Positions 9,095 through 18,376 of a DNA stretch of 64,000 nt are shown one piece after another. The position numbers were made by a program, and so were the translations under genes. The notes below the pieces were generated by a model. That model was not told the origin of the DNA. It worked only from the letters and a program-made list of their open reading frames with translations, and ran no database searches. The first letter of the stretch is position 1. Each line of letters opens with the position of its first letter. Source of the stretch: Sphaerospermopsis torques-reginae ITEP-024 (GTDB lineage Bacteria; Cyanobacteriota; Cyanobacteriia; Cyanobacteriales; Nostocaceae); contig NZ_CP080598.1 in the NCBI RefSeq assembly GCF_019598945.1, positions 2,418,001 through 2,482,000 on the forward strand. The letters are read 5' to 3'.

Positions 9095-10600
9095 TCAAAT
9101 CCAACTTCTAAACCACATCCGTAGGTGATAATCTTCCATAGAAAGAGGTAAACCTAAATAAATAGGTAGCCAAAAAACAAAAGCAACTATAATAGTAAAA
9201 GTGATTGTCAGTCCAAATATCCGCATTCCTCTATAATAACTGCGAAGACATTGATCAACAAACCAAGCAAGTGCAATAAATGTAAATACCACTGCACTCA
9301 TATAATGGTAGATAAAGACACAGCGATTTACTTTCACCCAAGGTAATAAATTAGCAGCATAATTGATAACAATATATAAACCAATCCAAGTATCAACGCC
9401 GAGATTTTTGGGAATAAATAATCGTTGTTGTTGTATTCCAGGTAAAATGATTTTTACAAATAACATGACTACTAAAAATATAATCACTGCCAAACCAAAC
9501 CACCATAAAAAAGGATTACCCATTGCATGAACATCATAAACCACTTTCCCCGCACCAGGAGGTAAGGGTGGTCCAAATACAGGAAGGGGATCTTGAAAAC
9601 TTTGAGTAATTTGATAATAATAAGCCATTGGGCGAGTCATTAATGGCCATTTATACCATGCAGCACAATAAGGATGTACACTAGAATCATTACCACCTAA
9701 CTGAAGATGAAACTGTAAAATTTGTTGGTGAACTTCTATAAATCCATAACTTGTGTCTAGTTGGAGATGAGGAATCCAAATTAAACTGTACATTAATATA
9801 GGGATAATTCCGAGAAAAAATACCATTTGTAAAATATTGATTTGCGTAATTTTTTGCAGTGGTATTTGTGGGGTATTTTCTTGATTTTTAATTTGATTAT
9901 TATTGGCTGAAAAGGAGTTGCGTAAATAAGAAAATAAAGGTGATCGTGGTGAAGGTGAAAAAGATTGCAACCAACGAATTATCCAAGCTGCTATCCACAT
10001 TCCATAAGCACCAGTAAGAAACCATAAACCGTTCCATTTTGTACCAATGGAAGCACCAAAACTAATCCCAGCTATGAATAAAGCAAACCAACGTTGTTGA
10101 TTTTGTTTCTCCAAAGCTAATAATAAAAACCAGTGTCCGATTAATCCAAAAATCACTATATAGATATTACTTAAAGCATAGCGAGATTCTACCAAAAATA
10201 AACCATCCAAAGCTGTAAATAAACCTGCCAATAGAGCGAAACCACGACGATAGCTTAATTGATAAGTGAGGAAAATAACTATTAAGGGAATTAATGAACC
10301 TGTAAAAGCATTTGCCCACCGATAACTCCAAGGAGATAATAAAGAACCTGTTGCACCGTTGACAGGATTTTGCCAAAAGGGAATATGATTACCAATCCAA
10401 ATTCCTAAACCAATGATATATTGACTCAGGGGAGGATGGGCATTAAAAAAGGGAGTGTTGGTAAGATAATTATTACCAAATTGGGCAAAATAAACCTCAT
10501 CAAATACGAGGGTATTAAATCTTCCTAATCCCCAAAATCGTAAGATCAATGATAGGATAAATATTGCTGTTGTGCAGATTCTAAACCATTTTTTAGTCAT
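9095..10600 (-). CDS. PMT-family membrane glycosyltransferase
   Basis: A 501-aa polytopic membrane protein, GT-C type, of the dolichyl-phosphate-mannose protein mannosyltransferase family. The diagnostic acidic motif is in the first outside loop (TLVFDEVYFAQFGNNYL, about residues 31-47), followed by NAHPPLSQYIIGLG. About ten or more hydrophobic segments follow, and there is a large outer loop with WYKWPLMTRPMAYYY. Members transfer a sugar from a polyprenyl-phosphate carrier to protein or glycan on the outer face of the plasma membrane. Acceptor and sugar cannot be told from sequence. It appears to be a single-gene unit. Confidence 0.85.
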   Translation of the reverse strand: MTKKWFRICTTAIFILSLILRFWGLGRFNTLVFDEVYFAQFGNNYLTNTPFFNAHPPLSQYIIGLGIWIGNHIPFWQNPVNGATGSLLSPWSYRWANAFTGSLIPLIVIFLTYQLSYRRGFALLAGLFTALDGLFLVESRYALSNIYIVIFGLIGHWFLLLALEKQNQQRWFALFIAGISFGASIGTKWNGLWFLTGAYGMWIAAWIIRWLQSFSPSPRSPLFSYLRNSFSANNNQIKNQENTPQIPLQKITQINILQMVFFLGIIPILMYSLIWIPHLQLDTSYGFIEVHQQILQFHLQLGGNDSSVHPYCAAWYKWPLMTRPMAYYYQITQSFQDPLPVFGPPLPPGAGKVVYDVHAMGNPFLWWFGLAVIIFLVVMLFVKIILPGIQQQRLFIPKNLGVDTWIGLYIVINYAANLLPWVKVNRCVFIYHYMSAVVFTFIALAWFVDQCLRSYYRGMRIFGLTITFTIIVAFVFWLPIYLGLPLSMEDYHLRMWFRSWI

Positions 10601-10737
10601 TGGCTATTAGATATGTAAATTTCTGGTATGGTTAGTTTACCATAACCTTAAACTATGGTAATTCAAGTATGGCTATGATTCAATTATATTTAAATTATAT
10701 ATATTTAAATTGTATTTTGATGTATAAACGAAGATTA

Positions 10738-10803
10738 AGATCCCCGACTTCTTTAAAAGATTTCGCTATTAAACAGATAATTAATCATAGAAGTCAGGGA
10801 TCT
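10738..10803. repeat. 66-bp miniature inverted-repeat element, copy 2
   Basis: Ends AGATCCCCGACTTCT at 10738-10752 and AGAAGTCAGGGATCT at 10789-10803, the same family and length as the copy at 9012-9077. The two copies flank the glycosyltransferase gene. The interior is unrelated AT-rich DNA. Confidence 0.78.
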
Positions 10804-10818
10804 GTGCCGAGTGCCAAA

Positions 10819-11451
10819 CTAATCATCAAGTAGCAGTCTTTTAAAGCCAATACCATTAGGTAAATTATAATCTAGTAAAAATTGTTGGTAAGCTGATTCT
10901 TCCTCAATGTGCATTTTGATGTAGTCTATTTTGGGTATTTTTCCTAGTCCCAATTCTGCATATTCCAAATAACTAGAAAATTACCATTCTCCTGGTTGAT
11001 CTACTATTCCTGCTTTGACTGGATTGAGGTGAATATAGCGGCAAAGATGGAAAAGATATTCAGTTTGTGAAACATGAATACTTTGAAATCGTCCCTGAAA
11101 TAATACCCCGGAACGATTAAACCTTTTATTAATTGCTTTTGTGTAAGCAAGTGAGAGAGATTTCATAGCATCAGATAGGATCTCATCTCTCAGATATACC
11201 AACAAATGATAATGATTAGGCATTAAACAGTAAGCAATAATATCTACTGCATTGTTTGTAAGATGTTCTTTGAGCAATCGGAGAAAATAAATATAATTTT
11301 TGCGCTCCAAGAAAATATTTTGACGATTGTTACCACGATTATAAATATGATTTTTAAAGGAATTCAAAAATACGAAATTACCGATTGTGATACCAGGGGG
11401 TGCGGAATGTGGGTTACAAGGGTTTGTTGGGTTTCCACACGGTAAACCCAA
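10819..11451 (-). pseudogene. REP-associated (Y1/IS200-like) transposase broken by an in-frame stop
   Basis: The frame carries the hallmarks of a Y1 transposase: HIYNRGNNRQ near its start, the HUH motif in YCLMPNHYHLLVYL, then FQGRFQSIHV and YIHLNPVKAG. It stops at TAA (10981-10983) right after DQPGEW, but the same frame stays open for 53 more codons to a TAG at 10819-10821. Those codons read FSSYLEYAELGLG and on, exactly how this family continues. One nonsense change therefore splits the gene. The 5' end also seems damaged: the first 30 or so residues are translated from a GTAGGTTGGGTT repeat and have no family character. It is probably dead. Confidence 0.82.
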
Positions 11452-11572
11452 CCTACAAAAATCCTTAACCGAACTTTGATATCCCCCTAAATCCCTGTTA
11501 TTAAGGGATTAGGGGGAATCTTTAAGTGTCTAACATTACCGTAAAAAACTTTTCAAACAATCTCTTAGTAAT

Positions 11573-13165
11573 CTAGACCAATACAACATCTAAGGCAACC
11601 ACAAAACCTGATGGTTTGTTCTCAATTACGGCAAATGTATTCCCCAGGAAGGACAAATTACCATTTAAGGAGTTATAGCTGAACTGATTCAAGGAGGTAG
11701 CACCAAATCCAATTTGGCTGACCACGATTTGATCACCCTGTGTCCACTGGAAGTCCTTGATGATATCAACACCTTGAAATTGGTTGTTGAATACAAATTT
11801 ATCAGCACCTAAACCACCAATCAGGGTATCAGCACCTAAACCACCAATCAGGGTATCAGCACCTAAGCCACCATTAAGAATGTTATTGGCACTGTTACCA
11901 GTGATCACATTGTTATTGCCATTCCCTGTACCATTAATATTACCAAAACCAGTTAATGTCAGGTTTTCTAGTCCAAATCCCAAAGTGAAGTTCACAGAGG
12001 AGAATACTGTATCTACACCACCCAAAGCATCGTTAAAGTATTCCGTAACTACATCACCTGCATTATCTACATAGTATGTGTCACTGCCATCACCACCAAT
12101 CAGGGTATCGGCACCTAAGCCACCAATGAGAATGTTATTGGCACTGTTACCAGTGATCACATTGTTATTGCCATTCCCTGTACCATTAATATTACCAAAA
12201 CCAGTTAATGTCAGGTTTTCTAGTCCAAATCCCAAAGTGAAGTTCACAGAGGAGAATACTGTATCTACACCACCCAAAGCATCGTTAAAGTATTCCGTAA
12301 CTACATCACCTGCATTATCTACATAGTATGTGTCACTACCATCACCACCAATCAGGGTATCAGCACCTAAGCCACCATTAAGAATGTTATTGGCACTGTT
12401 ACCAGTGATCACATTGTTATTGCCATTCCCTGTACCATTAATATTACCAAAACCAGTTAATGTCAGGTTTTCTAGTCCAAATCCCAAAGTGAAGTTCACA
12501 GAGGAGAATACTGTATCTACACCACCCAAAGCATCGTTAAAGTATTCCGTAACTACATCACCTGCATTATCTACATAGTATGTGTCACTGCCATCACCAC
12601 CAATCAGGGTATCGGCACCTAAGCCACCAATGAGAATGTTATTGGCACTGTTACCAGTGATCACATTGTTATTGCCATTCCCTGTACCATTAATATTACC
12701 AAAACCAGTTAATGTCAGGTTTTCTAGTCCAAATCCCAGGGTGAAGTTCACAGAGGAGAATACTGTATCTACACCACCCAAAGCATCGTTAAAGTATTCC
12801 GTAACTACATCACCTGCATTATCTACATAGTATGTGTCACTACCATCACCACCAATCAGGAGATCAGCACCTAAGCCACCATCAAGAATGTCATTGCCTA
12901 AGCCACCAATCAGGGTATCATTGCCTAAGCCACCATCAAGAATGTCATTGCCTAAGCCACCATCAAGAATGTCATTGCCTAAGCCACCAATCAGGGTATC
13001 ATTACCTAAGCCACCATTGAGTGAATCATTGTCATTACCACCATCTAGATAATCATTGCCTTCAAGACCAAAGAGGGTATCATTGCCATTGTAGCCGTAG
13101 ATGAAGTCATTTGCAGGTGTTCCCACTAAAAAGTCATTTCCATTTGTGCCATGTATGGTAGTCAT
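11573..13165 (-). CDS. RTX calcium-binding repeat protein, type I secreted
   Basis: The protein is 530 aa from the ATG at 13163-13165, which has AAGGTG just upstream; a GTG lies 9 bp earlier. It is built of GGxGxDxLxGG nonapeptides that bind calcium, dense at residues 10-110, followed by four near-identical 84-aa blocks. Each block pairs one or two RTX turns with a [18 protein letters not shown] segment and a [12 protein letters not shown] segment. The C-terminal 70 residues (from [19 protein letters not shown]) are the usual non-cleaved export region. There is no N-terminal signal peptide. It is expected to leave the cell through a type I system. The exporter at 458-3178 is near but carries a C39 domain, so a link is only possible. 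Confidence 0.88.
   Translation of the reverse strand: MTTIHGTNGNDFLVGTPANDFIYGYNGNDTLFGLEGNDYLDGGNDNDSLNGGLGNDTLIGGLGNDILDGGLGNDILDGGLGNDTLIGGLGNDILDGGLGADLLIGGDGSDTYYVDNAGDVVTEYFNDALGGVDTVFSSVNFTLGFGLENLTLTGFGNINGTGNGNNNVITGNSANNILIGGLGADTLIGGDGSDTYYVDNAGDVVTEYFNDALGGVDTVFSSVNFTLGFGLENLTLTGFGNINGTGNGNNNVITGNSANNILNGGLGADTLIGGDGSDTYYVDNAGDVVTEYFNDALGGVDTVFSSVNFTLGFGLENLTLTGFGNINGTGNGNNNVITGNSANNILIGGLGADTLIGGDGSDTYYVDNAGDVVTEYFNDALGGVDTVFSSVNFTLGFGLENLTLTGFGNINGTGNGNNNVITGNSANNILNGGLGADTLIGGLGADTLIGGLGADKFVFNNQFQGVDIIKDFQWTQGDQIVVSQIGFGATSLNQFSYNSLNGNLSFLGNTFAVIENKPSGFVVALDVVLV
11826..12833. repeat. Four tandem 252-bp repeats inside the RTX gene, with 504-bp higher-order period
   Basis: Copies begin near 11826, 12078, 12330 and 12582. 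They are almost identical, so the expansion is recent. The sequence at each junction alternates. Copies starting at 12078 and 12582 share actgccatcacc, atcggcacc and accaatgag; the one at 12330 and the following junction at 12834 share actaccatcacc and atcagcacc, and 12330 has accattaag. In protein the alternation is ANNILIGG versus ANNILNGG. This shows that a two-copy unit of 504 bp was itself duplicated. The copy at about 12582-12833 has one small change (cccaggg instead of cccaaag). Confidence 0.92.
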
Positions 13166-13305
13166 ATATTTCACCTTGATTCTGTTTCAAAAGTGTTTAT
13201 ACAACCCATTTATTGCAGAACTTAATGTGATTGTCATCACTAATTTTTTTAAGTATTAACCTAATAAAGTTAATAAAATAAACACAATTTTATAATACAA
13301 TTTTA

Positions 13306-13504
13306 AGAGGATGTTTTAAAAGTGGGAAGCTGCTGTAACAAATCTCATAAATTATATGCTTAACTGTGTAGATAACGGTTTAAACAAGGATTATGAACGA
13401 TTACCTGAAACTTCCGAAACATTCATCTATGTTGCTATGCTTCGTCTCATGGTTCGACGGCTGGCATAATTTTTAGCCTTCTCTGATTTTTAAAACATCC
13501 TCTT
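13306..13504. repeat. 199-bp inverted-repeat (MITE-like) element
   Basis: It begins AGAGGATGTTTTAAAAGT at 13306-13323 and ends with its near-perfect inverse TTTTAAAACATCCTCT at 13489-13504. A further related end (AACTTTTCAAACACCCTCT) lies at about 13567-13585, so two insertions may be nested. The same ends bound the element at 16883-17185. No coding frame is inside. The element occupies most of the 450-bp gap between the RTX gene and the STAND gene; the remainder is AT-rich without other features. Confidence 0.72.
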
Positions 13505-13618
13505 ATCTACCTCGCCATGATCCGTATTATGGTTAGACGACTCGCCTAAATTTTGACTACTAAAAACTTTTCAAACACCCTCTAAGATACGTCCAAAAAT
13601 ACAAGATTAAGTGCGACT

Positions 13619-14902
13619 ATGAATGAACAAGAAATAATCAGACAATTCCGGGATTGGTTGCATCAAAAAAGAGGAATAGATTTGAACTTAGATGTTCTGG
13701 AAGAAGAAATTTTCAAATATTCTTTAGAAGGTATATCTTATAGTAGAATGAGTGAGAAAATTCCCAATTATGACTTATCTTATATCAGTAATGTAAAAGC
13801 TCCCAAATTATGGAGAAAGTTGAGACAACTTACAGGATTAGATATCAACAAGAAAAATTGCAGAGCAACCATCAAAAAAATTTTAAAATCTGAACAACCA
13901 CAAGTATTTGAAAAAATAAGACAAAATATATCACATATAAATTTACGAGAAGCACAAGATTTTAATGATTTCTATGGACGCACAATAGAACTAGCTAAGT
14001 TGGATGAATGGATAATTAAGCAAGAGTATCGTTTAGTATGTATTTTTGGGCTAACTGGAATTGGTAAAACTGCCTTAGTCAGAGAGTTAGTAGAAAACAT
14101 TAAAGATAATTTTGATTATGTTATTTGGAAAAATCTAGAATTTTCGCCTGATTGGGAACAATTTATAACTCATTTGGAAAGTTGCTTTGGATATCGTAGT
14201 TCAGAAATAAGTTCATTTCCCAGAATTTTAAATCTGATTGATTATTTAAAAAACCATCGTTGTTTGTTAGTATTTGATCAATGGGAAGGAGTTATGGGGA
14301 ATACAACGTCATCGGAAAATTATAACAAATTACTTAGCCAGATTGGTAATTTGCGACATCAAAGTTGTGTGTTGTTAACTAGTTTACAAAAACCTGCGAT
14401 CCTAGATTCAATCAGAAATCAAAATCATCTTAAGCAATTGTCATTATCTGGTTTAGATAATAAAGATGCGAGGATATTATTACACAATTTAGGACTTCAA
14501 GATCCGGGTATGGATACATTAATTAGAAACTATAAAGGACATCCATTAGCTTTGATCTTAGTTGGTGAAAATATTAAAAGTGTACATAATGGTAAAATTG
14601 AGAAAGTTCTGGATAGTACATTGTTTCTGCATAATGTATTCATGGATTTATTGGACAACCAGATTTATTCTTTGCCTAATTTACAACAAAATATTATCAA
14701 GACATTAGCAGCAGCAACAGAACCGCAAACCATTTTTCAAATTTATCAATATTTTCCTGATTCCTCTCAAGGAGAAATTAGTGATGCGATAAATAATTTA
14801 TGGAAAGTTGGCATTATTGACAAGGATGATATACTAGAAGAGATAATTCTTTGGGTTCTTAATCCTTTAATTCAAAAATATATTAGAAGACGTTACCAAT
14901 GA
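13619..14902 (+). CDS. STAND/NB-ARC ATPase with N-terminal vMAP-like HTH domain
   Basis: The 427-aa protein starts with a helical domain (about 1-95; SLEGISYSRMSEKIPNYDLS, KLRQLTGLDINKKNCRATI) like the N-terminus of many cyanobacterial STAND proteins. An NB-ARC type ATPase follows: a YGRTIELAKLDEWI entry motif near 119, Walker A GLTGIGKT at 144-151, and Walker B CLLVFD ending at Asp220. The usual C-terminal sensor repeats (WD40, TPR) are missing. The TGA at 14900-14902 is followed in the same frame by 23 open codons running into the next gene. Such proteins are signal-triggered switches, some in defence or programmed death. No role is shown here. Confidence 0.8.
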   Translation: MNEQEIIRQFRDWLHQKRGIDLNLDVLEEEIFKYSLEGISYSRMSEKIPNYDLSYISNVKAPKLWRKLRQLTGLDINKKNCRATIKKILKSEQPQVFEKIRQNISHINLREAQDFNDFYGRTIELAKLDEWIIKQEYRLVCIFGLTGIGKTALVRELVENIKDNFDYVIWKNLEFSPDWEQFITHLESCFGYRSSEISSFPRILNLIDYLKNHRCLLVFDQWEGVMGNTTSSENYNKLLSQIGNLRHQSCVLLTSLQKPAILDSIRNQNHLKQLSLSGLDNKDARILLHNLGLQDPGMDTLIRNYKGHPLALILVGENIKSVHNGKIEKVLDSTLFLHNVFMDLLDNQIYSLPNLQQNIIKTLAAATEPQTIFQIYQYFPDSSQGEISDAINNLWKVGIIDKDDILEEIILWVLNPLIQKYIRRRYQ

Positions 14903-14971
14903 TTTTATGAGGAAAATCAACATGAAATTTTTTCACCAGAAGTCTATTGTATTCTTGACAAAGAATTTGGT

Positions 14972-15526
14972 ATGCAGTGGCGATCGCACCTCGCAGATCC
15001 TTGGGAAAAGGCAAGATCAGCAATACCATTAGGTGATCGGGGTGATTATAATACTCTAGTCAAGAAAAATGAACAATTATTAGAGATAATAACTGTACAT
15101 AAAACAGCGGATAGATGCACCATGTCACAATTAGAAAAATTCTTGAAAATGGCAGAAGATGAACTAACCGAGTACAGCACTGATGCCAGAAAGATAGAAA
15201 AACTACGCAGGAAGATAAGTTTATCCTTATCATTAGTACAACAACGGCAAATGAAATCAGAATTATTAGCTACAATGCAATCTGGTAAAATTGCTGAAAT
15301 AGTAGAGGAACAAAGACAAGCAGCAGCCTTGCCATTTTGGGGTATTGGCGGTTTGGGTTTATTATTGGGAATTTCTCTGAATCAACCTATCGGTTTATTA
15401 GCAGCCATACTGGGAACTTTAGCAGCTTTTAGAATCCAAAAATGGGGTTGGCAGTTACAAGCAAAACGTCTATTGTTACGCACCTTGGAAGATATAGAGG
15501 AACGTATTACTCAATCTAGTAAATAA
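14972..15526 (+). CDS. Unknown small membrane protein after the STAND gene
   Basis: I do not recognise the family. The 184-aa protein has a charged, helix-rich first part (about 20-115, probably coiled coil). A hydrophobic hairpin follows (about 122-152; FWGIGGLGLLLGISLN and PIGLLAAILGTLAAF), then a basic, helical tail (LQAKRLLLRTLEDIEERI). The start ATG has no strong ribosome binding site. The frame is the same as that of the preceding STAND gene, with no other stop after its TGA, so the two could be halves of one gene or a read-through product. The alternative is two normal genes 69 bp apart. Confidence 0.6.
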   Translation: MQWRSHLADPWEKARSAIPLGDRGDYNTLVKKNEQLLEIITVHKTADRCTMSQLEKFLKMAEDELTEYSTDARKIEKLRRKISLSLSLVQQRQMKSELLATMQSGKIAEIVEEQRQAAALPFWGIGGLGLLLGISLNQPIGLLAAILGTLAAFRIQKWGWQLQAKRLLLRTLEDIEERITQSSK

Positions 15527-15762
15527 GGTTACATAGGTTTGTGTATGAATGAAACTCAAAAATCAGATTTAGAAACCTTATCTATAGGGAAAAAACAGTA
15601 ATCAGGAAAAGTGGCCACTAGTTTGTGGTATCCTTTACTGGTTACATAGATTACCAAAATCACTAAATAAAATCTAGACAAGGTTTGTATCCTTGCTAAA
15701 CTAACAATTGTTACCCTGAGACATCGGTTATTACTAAAAGACCATTGATGGAGCTAACTATT

Positions 15763-16818
15763 ATGACCAAGTATGATAAAATATTTCAGTCAAAAGAAAT
15801 CTCAGAAGAATCACTAAGTCCAGAAGAAGCGGTAGCCGCTATAGGTGTAATTACCGGAATAATTGATTCTTCCATTGAAGACTTAGATGCAGAAAGTTTA
15901 GCCAGTATTCTCTGGGAATTTGAGGTTTTTGATGAATACTCAGCCGAGGAAATGCTAGAAATAGTTGATAGACTAGTAGCGATCGCTGAAAATGAAGGAC
16001 TAGGGGCATTATTCAACACCGCCAACGCCAGCCTTGTAGATGAAATAGTATTAGATGCCTTTGCTGCTGGGGTAGTATTGCTTTTAGACGACGAAACCCT
16101 AACTATTCCCACACCAAAACAGCCGTACATCAAACAACTACAACAAGCTTTAGAACTAGAAGATATAGAAGCAGAAGAAATGATCAAAGAAATCATAGCT
16201 GCAATAGAAGAAGCAGAATATCAAGAAGAATATGTAGACATAGAACAGGAAACAATATTATTAGATGAATTTGGACAAGAAATATATCAATCACCTTTGG
16301 GTAATTTTATTGTTCCCATACCAGTTACCCCAGAACAGGGAGGAAAAATTCAAAGTCAAGAAGGAATAGTTGGCTTTTCTGATGATGTCGGTACTTTACT
16401 GAGAATAGATTATTATCCTCTCCCAACCGAACATTTAGCAACAATGGAATCTCAAGGATCAGAAACATATCTTCACTCAATTCTGGTCGAGAAATATCTA
16501 CCACAAGCCATTTTTGTTAATGTCCCAGGTGCAGAAATCAAATATACAGAATATTTGCAAGATACCTTAAAAGGTTATTATTATGTATTAGTTGATATGC
16601 CCAAAGGTTCAACAATTTCCAAACAAGAAACTAACGGCAATGCCATCAGATTAGATGCCTATCGGGGTTTGTTAGCATTTATCAATGGTGACTTTTTGTA
16701 TATAGTTAGCAGTCAGCGGACATTTTTCAATGGTGACATTCCGGGTTCTATTTTGGATGAAGCTGAGGATATTAAACAAAATATTTTAGAGTTTATCGAG
16801 ACAATGGAGTTTAGTTAG
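15763..16818 (+). CDS. Acidic TerB-like protein of unknown function
   Basis: The protein is 352 aa from the ATG at 15763, which has GGAG 9 nt upstream (TTG 15745 and ATG 15748 are less likely). The N-terminal 140 residues are acidic and helical, with the pattern of TerB/tellurite-resistance-like domains (SPEEAVAAIGVITGIIDSSI, FEVFDEYSAEEMLEIVDRL). A strongly acidic linker (about 140-170) follows. The C-terminal half (about 180-350) is a mixed alpha/beta domain with SPLGNFIVPIPVTP and AYRGLLAFINGDFLYIV, for which I know no name. There is no membrane segment or signal peptide. Cytosolic; role unknown. Confidence 0.65.
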   Translation: MTKYDKIFQSKEISEESLSPEEAVAAIGVITGIIDSSIEDLDAESLASILWEFEVFDEYSAEEMLEIVDRLVAIAENEGLGALFNTANASLVDEIVLDAFAAGVVLLLDDETLTIPTPKQPYIKQLQQALELEDIEAEEMIKEIIAAIEEAEYQEEYVDIEQETILLDEFGQEIYQSPLGNFIVPIPVTPEQGGKIQSQEGIVGFSDDVGTLLRIDYYPLPTEHLATMESQGSETYLHSILVEKYLPQAIFVNVPGAEIKYTEYLQDTLKGYYYVLVDMPKGSTISKQETNGNAIRLDAYRGLLAFINGDFLYIVSSQRTFFNGDIPGSILDEAEDIKQNILEFIETMEFS

Positions 16819-16882
16819 TAGGTGACAGGTTAATAAGATTTTAGATTTTAGATTTTGGATTGGAGTTTATCAACACAATCTA

Positions 16883-17185
16883 AGAGGATGTTTTAAAAGT
16901 CTCTCATGATGTATCAAATACTTTCAGATCCCCCTAAATCACCCTTTTCAAGGAGGACTTTAAAGAATTTAGCCCCCCTTTTTAAGGGGGGTTGGGGGGA
17001 TCAATCAGTGTCATTGATGCAAGACCTTTGCCATTTTCCCGTAGGTTGGGTTGAACGAAGTGAAACCCAACGTAAACTCAACGTATTTGTTGGGTTTCGT
17101 TCCTCAACCCAACCTACAAATCAAGATATTTTTGATTTTGGCGAAGGTATTGTGATGACAATAAAAAACTTTTGAAACAACCTCT
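16883..17185. repeat. 303-bp composite inverted-repeat element
   Basis: Ends are AGAGGATGTTTTAAAAGT (16883-16900) and ACTTTTGAAACAACCTCT (17168-17185), the same family as 13306-13504. Inside are a second inverted pair of the GATCCCCCTAAAT / GGGGGGATC type (about 16926-17002) and the GTAGGTTGGGTT repeat (17040-17116) with the same right flank as the copy at 4256-4365. Nothing in it looks like a gene; the short frame across it is only the repeat translated. Confidence 0.75.
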
Positions 17186-17213
17186 GAGATTTGATCACTC
17201 GTCCAAAAAATTC

Positions 17214-17241
17214 TTGCATTGCAAACAGATTATGCTATAAT
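17214..17241 (+). promoter_or_regulatory. Strong sigma70-type promoter before the ImmA/IrrE gene
   Basis: TTGCAT at 17214-17219 and TATAAT at 17236-17241 are separated by 16 bp, the best promoter match seen in the accessory regions. Transcription would start near 17250, leaving a leader of about 120 nt that contains a palindrome and a second set of AT-rich motifs. Confidence 0.6.
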
Positions 17242-17282
17242 ATAGTATATATGTACCAAAAAAATTCATTTCTAGCTAAAAA

Positions 17283-17301
17283 TGCTGCCATAAATGCAGC
17301 A
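17283..17301. promoter_or_regulatory. Palindrome in the leader of the ImmA/IrrE gene
   Basis: TGCTGC (17283-17288) and GCAGCA (17296-17301) form a perfect 6-bp inverted repeat around 7 bases, downstream of the promoter and 70 bp before the start codon. It could be an operator for an HTH repressor cleaved by the peptidase, or just a small RNA hairpin. No repressor gene is adjacent. Confidence 0.4.
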
Positions 17302-17371
17302 ATAATGTAATTATATAAAAGTTGTATCAAATTACGGGCTGGAGTCATTTGATAGTCAGCGGAGGAATGCT

Positions 17372-18361
17372 ATGAATCAAACACTGGAAATGCCAACGCT
17401 GTATGATCGTTTATCAAAAATGGGTTTTCCTCAAAACTTTATTCAAGATAAAGCTTTACCTGAATGGTGGAACAGTGAGCTAGAAAAAAATCCTGTTGCT
17501 GTAATGGAGGCAGCAGGTTACATTTCCAAGCGTCTAGGTTTGGATATAGGATCAGTTTTTAATCTCAACGTTCCTATTGAATTTAAAAAAGTTAATAGCC
17601 CTAAGTTTAAAAAGAGACAAAATACTGATGAACAGCAGCTATTAATCGCTCAAGGTTTAGCGACACGCATTGCTGAAATGACTGGATATGCTTGTAAATC
17701 CTCTTACCAAGGGGTTTCAGGATATCCTTCAGAAATCAGGCGAATAATTCTTGAAAATAATTTTTGTGTAGACCTTGATAGTCTTATTAACTTTTGCTGG
17801 TCTTGCGGTATTCCAGTTATACACTTTTCTGACTTCCCTCGAAACACTCCTAAAATGGATGGGATGGCAGCACATCTAAATGGTCGCCCAATAATTGTAA
17901 TTAGTTCTGGATGGAAATTTTCTGCTCGTTTAGTTTTTGTAATTGCTCATGAACTTGGACATATTGCTTGTGGTCATGTTCAGGATGGAGTATTAGTTGA
18001 TCAAGATATAAACAAAGAAATTCAAGACGAAGAAGAAAAAGAAGCTAATGAATTTGCAGAAAAGCTGCTTTTTGGAGAAACTAGATACAGATGGGAACAA
18101 ATTTCGAGTGCAATAGACCTAGCACGCACAGCAAACGAACTCGGTAATCAAGATAGAGTAGATCCTGGCGTAGTAGCTTTAAACTATGCTTGGCAAAAAT
18201 CTGATTGGCGTATTGGAACTGGTGCTTTAAAAATTATTGAACCTAACGCCCAAGCCTCTGCAAAAATTAATCTGTTTCTTAGTAAAAATTTAGATTGGGA
18301 AGAATTAGACACAGACAGCGAAGAATATCTTAGACTTGTAACAGGGTGTGATTTTGTCTAA
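17372..18361 (+). CDS. ImmA/IrrE-family metallo-endopeptidase
   Basis: The 329-aa soluble protein is a zinc protease of the ImmA/IrrE (COG2856) type. The active-site helix HELGH is in VFVIAHELGHIACGH (about residues 190-204), with a downstream acidic EEEKEANEFAEKLLF segment supplying the third ligand. Residues 1-60 (LYDRLSKMGFPQNFIQDKAL) are helical without a clear HTH. Characterised members (ImmA, IrrE/PprI) cut DNA-binding repressors such as DdrO to switch on phage or stress genes. The stop codon TAA at 18359-18361 sits next to the following PIN-like gene, so both should be one operon. The target is unknown. Confidence 0.86.
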   Translation: MNQTLEMPTLYDRLSKMGFPQNFIQDKALPEWWNSELEKNPVAVMEAAGYISKRLGLDIGSVFNLNVPIEFKKVNSPKFKKRQNTDEQQLLIAQGLATRIAEMTGYACKSSYQGVSGYPSEIRRIILENNFCVDLDSLINFCWSCGIPVIHFSDFPRNTPKMDGMAAHLNGRPIIVISSGWKFSARLVFVIAHELGHIACGHVQDGVLVDQDINKEIQDEEEKEANEFAEKLLFGETRYRWEQISSAIDLARTANELGNQDRVDPGVVALNYAWQKSDWRIGTGALKIIEPNAQASAKINLFLSKNLDWEELDTDSEEYLRLVTGCDFV

Positions 18362-18376
18362 GTGAGGAGTTTCTTC

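Noticed and set aside
12078-12830. Possible CRISPR-like direct repeats
   Set aside because: The repeats are 252 bp, contiguous and in frame inside a protein gene, with no spacers.
11784-13052. Several rightward frames of 62-96 codons opposite the RTX gene
   Set aside because: They are the antisense of the repeats, identical to each other because the repeats are, and have no start signals.
16906-17175. Rightward 89-codon frame
   Set aside because: It is the translation of the inverted-repeat element and contains repeat sequence in all its parts.
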